DNA from: Blastomonas ursincola
Lineage (GTDB): Bacteria; Pseudomonadota; Alphaproteobacteria; Sphingomonadales; Sphingomonadaceae
Direction: 5' to 3'
Length of the DNA: 64,000 bases
Assembly: GCF_013607875.1 (NCBI RefSeq)
Contig: NZ_VDES01000003.1
Span: forward strand, 13,866-77,865
Shown piece after piece: positions 58,133-64,000 of the stretch. The notes under the pieces were generated by a model. That model ran no database searches, had not been told where the DNA came from, and worked only from the letters and a program-made list of their open reading frames with translations. How positions within the stretch are numbered: position 1 is the first letter of the stretch; every line of letters starts with the position of its first letter. Position numbers and translations under genes: made by a program.

Positions 58133-58626
58133 CGCCGCACCAAGGTCACGAAACTGAACGCGGGCCGGTCGCGATGCTCGGGATCAGCGGGATGATCGGT
58201 GCGTGCGCTTTCCTGCCAGATTTCCGCGTCGAAGGCCGGCATGTGCGTGTCCCCGGGCACGTCGGCATGCACCTCGGTCAGCTCGATACGGTCGGCGTGC
58301 GGCAGGAACAGGGTGAAGATTTCCGCGCCGCCGATCACCGCGACATGCGGCGCATTGGCCGCTGCAATGGCTTCGTCCATGCTGTGCACGACCTCCGCGC
58401 CATCCTCCGCCCAGTCCTCATCGCGGGTGAGCACGATATGGCGACGACCGGGCAGCAGGCCGGGCAGGCTGTCGAAGGTCTTGCGGCCCATGATCATCGG
58501 CCGGCCCTGAGTCAGCGCCTTGAAATGGCGAAGGTCCATCGGCAGGTGCCAGGGCAGGGTGCCGTTCGCGCCGATCACGCCATTGCGCGCGCGGGCGAGG
58601 ACCAGAAAGATCTCGGGATGGTTCAT
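58129..58626 (-). CDS. folA: Dihydrofolate reductase
   Basis: Reduces dihydrofolate to tetrahydrofolate with NADPH. The 165-residue protein has ARNGVIGANGTLPWHLPMDLRHFK (quoted in part: NGVIGANGTLPWHLPMDLRH), MGRKTFDSLP and VIGGAEIFTLFLP. An active-site acidic residue is in PMDLRH. ATGA overlaps with purK upstream and with the dipeptidase downstream. thyA is not adjacent. Confidence 0.96.
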   Translation of the reverse strand: MNHPEIFLVLARARNGVIGANGTLPWHLPMDLRHFKALTQGRPMIMGRKTFDSLPGLLPGRRHIVLTRDEDWAEDGAEVVHSMDEAIAAANAPHVAVIGGAEIFTLFLPHADRIELTEVHADVPGDTHMPAFDAEIWQESARTDHPADPEHRDRPAFSFVTLVRR

Positions 58627-59717
58627 GATTCCGCCCCTGAAGGTTCCAGCGTGATGCGTGTCACGTGCCCCATCTTGCGACCGGGAAGCGCGCGGTGCTT
58701 GCCATAGAGGTGCAGATGGTTGGCGGGATCGGCGAGCAGCTCGGGCCAGCCATGCGCCGCCTCGCCGATCAAGTTGCGCATTTCGGCGCGATCGCAGGCA
58801 AGCGCGGTCTCGCCCAGCGGCAGGCCACAGATCGCGCGGATATGGTTCTCGAACTGGCTGGTGAACGCACCCTCGATCGTCCAGTGGCCGCTATTGTGCA
58901 CGCGCGGGGCCATTTCGTTGAACACCGGGCCATCGCGCGTGGCGAAGAATTCCAGCGTCAGCACGCCGACATAATCGAGCTTTTCCGCGACCTTCGCGGC
59001 GAGCGCGCGCGCGGCGGGCACCTGCGCCTCGATCGCCGCGCTGGCGGGAACGCTCGACAGGTCGAGAATCCCTGCGACATGGACATTCTCGGCGCTGTCC
59101 CAGAAGCGGATCTCGCCCTGCGGCGAGCGCGCGAGGATGACCGAGAATTCGGCATCGAAGGTCACGAAACCCTCGATGATCGCCGGAACACCGCCCGCCT
59201 CATGCCAGCGCGCGACCGGATCGTCGCCGGGCAACACGCGCGCCTGGCCCTTGCCGTCATAGCCCATGCGGTTCGACTTGATGATGGCAGGGGTGCCCGC
59301 AACCTGCATCGCGGCGGCGACGTCCGCCTCGGTCTCGGCAAAGCCGAACGGCGCGGTGCGACCGCCGAGTTCGGCGACAAAGCGCTTCTCGTCGATCCGG
59401 CTCTGCGCGACCTCGAGCGCACGCGGCGAGGGGCGCAGCGGCACGAGGTCGGCAATTCCATCGAGCGGCGCGACCGGCACATTCTCCCATTCATAGGTCA
59501 CGACGTCACAGGCCTGGGCGAAGCTGGCGAGCGCGGCGCTGTCCGAATAGTCGGCGCTGGTGGTCTCGGCCGAGACCTCGCCCGCCGGGCTGGTCGTCTC
59601 GGGCGCGAAGACATGGCAGCGATAGCCGAGCTGCGCGGCGGCAAGACTGAGCATCCGCCCGAGCTGCCCTCCGCCCATGATGCCGATGGTGCTGCCGGGA
59701 GGGATCATGTCGCTCAT
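58623..59717 (-). CDS. purK: 5-(carboxyamino)imidazole ribonucleotide synthase
   Basis: ATP-grasp ligase converting AIR and bicarbonate to N5-CAIR in purine synthesis. The 364-residue protein begins [19 protein letters not shown] and has YDGKGQARV, the ATP-grasp loop, and [19 protein letters not shown]. The start overlaps the purE stop by 4 nt and the stop overlaps the folA start by 4 nt. Confidence 0.97.
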   Translation of the reverse strand: MSDMIPPGSTIGIMGGGQLGRMLSLAAAQLGYRCHVFAPETTSPAGEVSAETTSADYSDSAALASFAQACDVVTYEWENVPVAPLDGIADLVPLRPSPRALEVAQSRIDEKRFVAELGGRTAPFGFAETEADVAAAMQVAGTPAIIKSNRMGYDGKGQARVLPGDDPVARWHEAGGVPAIIEGFVTFDAEFSVILARSPQGEIRFWDSAENVHVAGILDLSSVPASAAIEAQVPAARALAAKVAEKLDYVGVLTLEFFATRDGPVFNEMAPRVHNSGHWTIEGAFTSQFENHIRAICGLPLGETALACDRAEMRNLIGEAAHGWPELLADPANHLHLYGKHRALPGRKMGHVTRITLEPSGAES

Positions 59718-60232
59718 GCCGGACGTTCGCCCACCGAATCGCTCTGCGCCGCGCGCCAGGCATCGAGCCTTTCGGCCAGCACGGGATCATGGAGCGCCAG
59801 GATCGAGGCGGCGAGCAGCCCGGCATTCTTCGCGCCAGCAGGCCCGATGGCGAGCGTGCCCACCGGAATGCCGCCGGGCATCTGGACGATCGACAACAGG
59901 CTGTCCATGCCGCTGAGCGCCTTGCTCTGCACCGGCACGCCGAGCACGGGCAGCCGGGTCATGCTGGCGACCATGCCGGGCAGATGCGCCGCGCCGCCTG
60001 CTCCCGCGATGATGACCTGAAAGCCCGAATCGACCGCCGTCTTGGCGAAATCCACCAGCCGGTCGGGGGTGCGATGGGCCGAGACGATGCGGCATTCATG
60101 CGCGATACCGAGCTCGTCGAGCACCGCTGCGGCGCCCGACATGGTGTCCCAGTCCGACTGGCTGCCCATGATGATGGCGACGCGGGTCGCTCCGGCGGTC
60201 TGGCGGTCGGGCGTTTCAAGTGGCTCGGCCAC
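59714..60232 (-). CDS. purE: N5-carboxyaminoimidazole ribonucleotide mutase
   Basis: Rearranges N5-CAIR to CAIR. The 172-residue protein shows the class I PurE motifs [34 protein letters not shown] and LPVLGVPV. I choose the GTG at 60232, which has GGAGAG six bases upstream; an out-of-frame ATG overlaps it. It is the first gene of the purE-to-lipoprotein run, and the promoter should lie in 60233-60300. Confidence 0.95.
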   Translation of the reverse strand: MAEPLETPDRQTAGATRVAIIMGSQSDWDTMSGAAAVLDELGIAHECRIVSAHRTPDRLVDFAKTAVDSGFQVIIAGAGGAAHLPGMVASMTRLPVLGVPVQSKALSGMDSLLSIVQMPGGIPVGTLAIGPAGAKNAGLLAASILALHDPVLAERLDAWRAAQSDSVGERPA

Positions 60233-60340
60233 GCATGTCTCTCCGCGTAATTGCTGGTCTCGCCAGGGTCTTAAAGGCAAAGCCTGAGACCCGCAATCAC
60301 CCTGCACGCGAAAAGCATCGAGCCGCGCCTGGGCGCGCGA

Positions 60341-60389
60341 TTGTCCCGCTTGTGCACAGATTATACATGGTGAATGTGATTTAAATCAT
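60341..60389 (+). promoter_or_regulatory. Promoter-like region with FNR/CRP-type palindrome
   Basis: TTGTCC (60341-60346) and TATACA (60362-60367) resemble a promoter with a short 15-base spacer. TGATTTAAATCA (60377-60388) is a perfect palindrome matching the core TGAT-N4-ATCA recognised by FNR/FixK-type regulators. If the promoter is right, the box sits just after the start point, a repressing position. Confidence 0.5.
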
Positions 60390-60459
60390 GCCTGGCCTGG
60401 CCTTGCTTGCTATGCCGGAGGTTCAAGGGACCGCGCCGGGGATAGTTGCAGGCACAAAG

Positions 60460-61086
60460 ATGAAGATGACCGATGTGCAAGGCGGCCCGGGTGGACAACC
60501 ACCCCAGGCTGACGTGGCGTTGAGCCACGAGCAGCTCGCCCTGTTGTGCGCTGACCTCAAGCACCAGAATGCGCTGCTGATCGCCCGCGTGCGCCAGCTC
60601 GAGGACGAGATCTGCCGCGATACGCTGACCCCATTGTTCAACCGCCGCTATTTCGAGCAGGCGGTGGCGAGCGCGATCGCGCATTGCCAGCGTTACCAGA
60701 GCCGTGCGGCCCTGCTGTTCGTCGATGTCGACGACCTGAAGCTGATCAACGACACTTTCGGCCACGCGGCCGGCGACGAGGCGCTGCGCTGCGTCGCAAG
60801 GGTGCTGCTCGACAATGTCCGTTCGACCGATGTCGTCGCGCGGATCGGCGGGGACGAATTCGCCCTGATCCTGGGCGCGATCGGCGAAGGCGATGTCGAG
60901 CACAAGGTCGCGCAGCTGACCGCCGGGATCGCGGCCTGCCGTGTCGGCCATGGCGAGGCGGCGAGCAGCCTGTCGGCGACCTTCGGCCATGCCTTCATCC
61001 ACCCCGATGACGAGGCGGAAAAGGTGCTGGCGCGGGCCGACGACCATATGTACCGGCTGAAGCGGTCGCGCGCGACCGCGCGCTGA
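60460..61086 (+). CDS. Cytoplasmic GGDEF diguanylate cyclase
   Basis: A 208-residue c-di-GMP synthase with no membrane helix. A short N-terminal helical segment (about residues 15-45, LALLCADLKHQNALLIARVR) precedes the GGDEF domain, with active-site RIGGDEFALIL and the inhibitory I-site RSTD five residues before it. The core DVDDLKLINDTFGHAAGDEAL is intact. I start at ATG 60460 because an ATG at 60387 falls inside the FNR-type palindrome; ATG 60466 is also possible. Confidence 0.9.
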   Translation: MKMTDVQGGPGGQPPQADVALSHEQLALLCADLKHQNALLIARVRQLEDEICRDTLTPLFNRRYFEQAVASAIAHCQRYQSRAALLFVDVDDLKLINDTFGHAAGDEALRCVARVLLDNVRSTDVVARIGGDEFALILGAIGEGDVEHKVAQLTAGIAACRVGHGEAASSLSATFGHAFIHPDDEAEKVLARADDHMYRLKRSRATAR

Positions 61087-61111
61087 TCCTCCTCCGGTCG
61101 TCCACGCGGAC

Positions 61112-61151
61112 ATTTGCCGTGTCTTAAACCTTTTGCTTTACCGGGTTTTAC
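61112..61151 (+). promoter_or_regulatory. Conserved leader, copy 1
   Basis: ATTTG, then GTCTTAAAC 31 bases before the ATG, then TTTACCGGGTTTTAC. The same layout recurs upstream of the next cyclase at 61963-62002 with identical spacing. Confidence 0.55.
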
Positions 61152-61868
61152 ATGCGCCCGTGGCAAAAGATCCTTCTCGCAATCGCGTTCAGCGTCGTCG
61201 CCACGCTTGTGGCGCTGGAAACGCTGGTCCTCGCGACGGGCGAGCCGATCGAATTCATCTACTGGGCCTTTGGCATCATCTGCCCGATCTTCGTCTCGGC
61301 GCCGACCAGCTATGTGCTGGTTCGTCAGGCCGAGGCAAACCGGCGGCTCAATCTCGAACTGCTGGTGGCGCAGCGCGAGCTTCTCACGCGGGCGGACCGC
61401 GATCACCTGACCGATGTGCTCAGCCGTGCCGCCTTTTACCGCCATGCCGCTGCCTATGCGGGCGACGCGCCGGCGAGCGTGCTGCTGGTCGATATCGACC
61501 ATTTCAAGGCGATCAACGATGGCCATGGACATGCGCTTGGCGACGCCGCGCTGAGGCTGGTCGCATCGACGCTGCAGGCGGCCCTGCGACCCGACGATCT
61601 TCTCGGCCGGGTCGGCGGCGAGGAATTCGCGGTGCTGCTGAGTGAAATGCCGTTGCCGCTGGCGCTGGCGATCGCCGAGCGGGCCCGCGGCGCCATCGCC
61701 GGATTGTGCATGCGATCGGCAGATGGCTCGCGGGTCGGCCTTTCGATCTCGATCGGCGTGGCAAGCTATGATGCAGGAGCTTCGCTCGACGCTGCGCTCG
61801 CGCAGGCGGATCAGGCCATGTACCGCGCCAAGCGCGAGGGACGCAATCGCGTGATGGTTGCCCATTGA
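61152..61868 (+). CDS. Membrane-anchored GGDEF diguanylate cyclase (tandem copy 1)
   Basis: A 238-residue protein with two N-terminal helices (about residues 8-30 and 37-58), a short linker helix (AEANRRLNLELLVAQREL), and a GGDEF domain (about 78-235). The signature is GRVGGEEFAVLL with the I-site RPDD five residues upstream; metal site in DIDHFKAINDGHGHALGD. It should make c-di-GMP and be product-inhibited. Closely similar to the next gene across its whole length. Confidence 0.93.
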   Translation: MRPWQKILLAIAFSVVATLVALETLVLATGEPIEFIYWAFGIICPIFVSAPTSYVLVRQAEANRRLNLELLVAQRELLTRADRDHLTDVLSRAAFYRHAAAYAGDAPASVLLVDIDHFKAINDGHGHALGDAALRLVASTLQAALRPDDLLGRVGGEEFAVLLSEMPLPLALAIAERARGAIAGLCMRSADGSRVGLSISIGVASYDAGASLDAALAQADQAMYRAKREGRNRVMVAH

Positions 61869-61962
61869 AGCAATCCTTGCCGACCTGGTCATCGCGACCT
61901 GAGTGGCGGATGATTGCAAGCTTATCGGACCCTTATCGGTGCTTCGGACCAAGTCAGGGCGC

Positions 61963-62002
61963 ATTTGGTTAGTCTTAAACTTTCCAGATTAACCGGCTTT
62001 CC
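61963..62002 (+). promoter_or_regulatory. Conserved leader, copy 2
   Basis: ATTTG, GTCTTAAAC (31 bases before the ATG), then ATTAACCGGCTTTCC. Same motifs and spacing as 61112-61151. TTAACC resembles a CtrA half-site, but a full TTAA-N7-TTAA match is not present. Confidence 0.55.
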
Positions 62003-62719
62003 ATGAGCCCGCTCAAGAAAATCCTGTTCTGTGTCGCGTTTGGCGTCCTGGTGACTTTGGTTGGTCTAGAGGCGATGGTGCATGCACTGCACGAGAATGT
62101 CGATTGGCCGTTCTGGATCTTTGCCGTTGTATCGCCCGCCGCCGTTACGGCAACCATCAGTATCGTGCTGGTGCGACAGATCGAGGCCAATGGCCAGCTC
62201 GCGGCGCAATTGCTCGACATGCAGACGGATCTGCTGATCCGGGCCGATCGGGATGCGCTGACCGGGGTGATCAATCGCGCAGCCTTTTATCGCGATGCTG
62301 CTGCCTATTCCGATGAGGCTCCCGCCTGCGTGCTGCTGGCCGATATAGACCATTTCAAGGCGATCAACGACGAGCATGGCCATGCTGCCGGGGATGAGGC
62401 GCTGAAGCTGGTGGCATCGACCCTGCAGGCGGCGCTGCGGCCCGACGATCTGCTGGGGCGCGTCGGCGGCGAGGAATTCGCGATGCTGCTGTGCGGCCTG
62501 CCGTTCGGGCTGGGCATGACGATCGCCGAACGCGCTCGCGGTGCCATTGATGCGCTGGATTTCCGATCGCCCGAGGGGGAACCGATTGCGCTGTCGATCT
62601 CGGTCGGGGTTGCGCCCTATCGTGCCGGCTGGTCGCTCGACAATGCGCTCGCGCAGGCCGACGCGGCGATGTACGGCGCGAAGCGTAGCGGTCGCAACCG
62701 GGTGCATGCGGCGGCCTGA
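62003..62719 (+). CDS. Membrane-anchored GGDEF diguanylate cyclase (tandem copy 2)
   Basis: A 238-residue paralogue of the preceding gene, same length. Two N-terminal helices, linker QIEANGQLAAQLLDMQTDL, GGDEF domain with GRVGGEEFAMLL, I-site RPDD, and DIDHFKAINDEHGHAAGDEAL. The core LVASTLQAALRPDDLLGRVG is identical in both copies. The two differ most in the helices, loops and C-terminal third. The 134-base gap between them holds no other gene. Confidence 0.93.
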   Translation: MSPLKKILFCVAFGVLVTLVGLEAMVHALHENVDWPFWIFAVVSPAAVTATISIVLVRQIEANGQLAAQLLDMQTDLLIRADRDALTGVINRAAFYRDAAAYSDEAPACVLLADIDHFKAINDEHGHAAGDEALKLVASTLQAALRPDDLLGRVGGEEFAMLLCGLPFGLGMTIAERARGAIDALDFRSPEGEPIALSISVGVAPYRAGWSLDNALAQADAAMYGAKRSGRNRVHAAA

Positions 62720-62796
62720 CATCCGGCACCGCCTGCAAGGTTGCAACCTCTTGATTGCGCTGCAATGTTGATCCCTCGAAACAAGAGGGGTTTGCC

Positions 62797-63906
62797 ATGA
62801 AGATGAAGTTGCTGGGCGCGCTGATGGGCTGCGCCATGCTTGCGATGCCGGCGATTGCGCAGCCGGGACCGCCCCAGGCCGCGCCGGCGGTAGATTATGC
62901 GGTCCAGCTGCAGCAGGGCGATGTCATCCTCAAGGATTTCCGCTTCGGCACCGGCGAGGTGCTGCCCGAATTGCGCATGCATTATGCGACGCTCGGCACG
63001 CCGAAGCGCGACGCGAAAGGCCGTGTCACCAATGCGGTCATGGTGCTGCATGGGACCGGCGGTACCGGGCTGCAGTTCCTGCAACCGCAATTCGCCCAGG
63101 AGCTGTTCGGGCCCGGCCAGCCGCTCGATATAACCAAATACTACATCATCCTGCCCGACAATATCGGCCATGGAAAGTCGTCCAAGCCCTCGGACGGGCT
63201 CAGGATGCGCTTTCCCGCCTATGATTATACCGACATGGTCCGGGCGCAGCGGCAGATGCTGGTCGAAGGGCTCAAGGTCGATCACCTACGCCTGATCATG
63301 GGCACCTCGATGGGCTGCATGCACGGCTTTGTCTGGGGCCAGGTCGATCCGGGCTTTGTCCAGGCGATGATGCCGATGGCGTGCCTGCCGATGCCGATTG
63401 CCGGGCATAACCGCATGTGGCGCAAGGCCTCGATCGAGGGCATCAAGTCCGACCCCGCCTGGCAGGGCGGCAATTACACCAGCCCGCCGGTCATGGGCCT
63501 GCGCGTCGCGGCCAGCCTGTTGCAAGTGGCGGGCTTCGCGCCGCTCTATCTGCAAAAGGCCTATGGCACGCGCGAGGCGGCGGATGCCTATATCACGCAG
63601 CGGATCGAGGCTTCCATGAAGGGCATCGACGCCAATGACATCATCTACCAGATCGAATCCTCCCGGAATTACGACCCTTTGAAGACGATCGAGAAGATGA
63701 CCATGCCGGTCACCTGGATCAACTCGTCGGACGATTTCATCAATCCCTGGGACTATGGCGTCGCCGAGGATTTCGGCAAGCGGCTGCCCGATGGCAAGTA
63801 TCTGCTGATCAAGGCGACCGACGACACGCGCGGGCACAGCACGCACACCTGGGCCAAGTTCTGGAAGGACGAACTGCTGGCGCTGCTCAAGCGCAGCGAG
63901 AAATAG
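62797..63906 (+). CDS. Exported MetX-like alpha/beta hydrolase
   Basis: A 369-residue protein with a signal peptide (MKMKLLGALMGCAMLAMPAIAQ). The fold and motifs are those of the homoserine-O-acetyltransferase branch (RMHYATLGTP, VLHGTGG, LPDNIGHGKS), with nucleophile S171 in MGTSMGCMHGF, acid in NSSDDFINP and H347 in TRGHSTH. A periplasmic location makes a role in methionine synthesis unlikely; it may be an esterase. The start ATG 62797 gives the signal peptide. Confidence 0.9.
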   Translation: MKMKLLGALMGCAMLAMPAIAQPGPPQAAPAVDYAVQLQQGDVILKDFRFGTGEVLPELRMHYATLGTPKRDAKGRVTNAVMVLHGTGGTGLQFLQPQFAQELFGPGQPLDITKYYIILPDNIGHGKSSKPSDGLRMRFPAYDYTDMVRAQRQMLVEGLKVDHLRLIMGTSMGCMHGFVWGQVDPGFVQAMMPMACLPMPIAGHNRMWRKASIEGIKSDPAWQGGNYTSPPVMGLRVAASLLQVAGFAPLYLQKAYGTREAADAYITQRIEASMKGIDANDIIYQIESSRNYDPLKTIEKMTMPVTWINSSDDFINPWDYGVAEDFGKRLPDGKYLLIKATDDTRGHSTHTWAKFWKDELLALLKRSEK

Positions 63907-63912
63907 CCGCGC

Positions 63913-64000
63913 TCAGTCCTTGGGCGCGTAGGTCTGGTCGGCGCTGGGGAAGCTCCGGTTGCTTACTTCCCCGGCATAGCTTTTCACGGCAGTCTCGATG
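63913..64000 (-). CDS. panB: 3' end of probable 3-methyl-2-oxobutanoate hydroxymethyltransferase (partial)
   Basis: The last 28 codons of a minus-strand gene run off the right edge; the stop is at 63913-63915. The C-terminal residues read IETAVKSYAGEVSNRSFPSA then DQTYAPKD, which resembles the PanB tail pattern (AxxYxxxVRxRxFPxxxQTY). PanB makes ketopantoate for coenzyme A. Identity rests on only 28 residues. Confidence 0.6.
   Translation of the reverse strand, partial: IETAVKSYAGEVSNRSFPSADQTYAPKD

Noticed and set aside
61963-62002. CtrA box upstream of the second tandem cyclase
   Set aside because: A TTAACC half-site and a TTAA are present, but the 7-base spacing of the TTAA-N7-TTAA consensus is not met, and copy 1 lacks the second half.
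62797-63906. Homoserine O-acetyltransferase (MetX) for methionine synthesis
   Set aside because: The fold and triad are of that branch, but a clear signal peptide implies export, which does not suit a cytosolic biosynthetic step; kept as an alpha/beta hydrolase.

Overview
The window is a contiguous piece of a high-GC alphaproteobacterial chromosome, most likely from the Sphingomonadaceae (Sphingomonas, Sphingopyxis, Blastomonas and relatives). The basis is: a cckA gene, a RecA promoter with the alphaproteobacterial GTTC-N7-GTTC SOS motif, a eukaryotic-type NADP isocitrate dehydrogenase, and a bamA cluster in which skp/ompH is followed directly by fabZ with no lpxD, lpxA or lpxB, as expected for a lineage that replaces LPS with glycosphingolipids. 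Genus is not resolved. Almost every gene is core housekeeping. I see no phage, insertion sequence, CRISPR array, toxin-antitoxin or defence island, and no rRNA or tRNA gene.

Layout. 1-5 kb: aldehyde dehydrogenase, an orphan membrane protein, greB and a soluble lytic transglycosylase. 5-14.2 kb (+): dapA-smpB, a DUF2062 membrane protein, the cell-cycle kinase cckA with a coupled lone receiver, recA and alaS. 14.5-26 kb (-): the conserved rpsB-tsf // pyrH-frr-uppS-cdsA-dxr-rseP // bamA-ompH-fabZ // rpmE block, linking translation, isoprenoid and phospholipid supply and outer-membrane assembly. 26.4-31.3 kb: an orphan small protein, psd-pssA (phosphatidylethanolamine synthesis), and icd with a GNAT-nitrilase fusion. 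31.3-37.5 kb: a CPA2 antiporter, rlmN, a small iron-permease-family protein, a secreted protein coupled to a histidine phosphatase, and dnaN. 37.9-46.3 kb: gltX-gltA, comEC, sdaA and an S9 peptidase. 46.4-51.9 kb (+): a pabB-pabC fusion, a 47-residue membrane peptide coupled to an exported single-cysteine MsrA, a Zur-like regulator and dxs. 52-60.2 kb (-): purE-purK-folA-dipeptidase-ribF-ileS-lspA-lipoprotein, largely joined by 4-nt overlaps. 60.4-62.7 kb (+): three consecutive diguanylate cyclases, two of them tandem paralogues. The window ends with a MetX-like alpha/beta hydrolase and the 3' end of a probable panB.

I found no clearly new multi-gene system. The points most worth a second look are regulatory or local: a terminator-like hairpin just upstream of the bamA start, a structured rpsB leader, a composite recA operator, the membrane peptide/MsrA pair, the tandem cyclases with a duplicated leader, an FNR-type palindrome before the first cyclase, and a lipoprotein gene overlapping the gene for its own signal peptidase. 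Several families of short intergenic palindromes fill the non-coding gaps.
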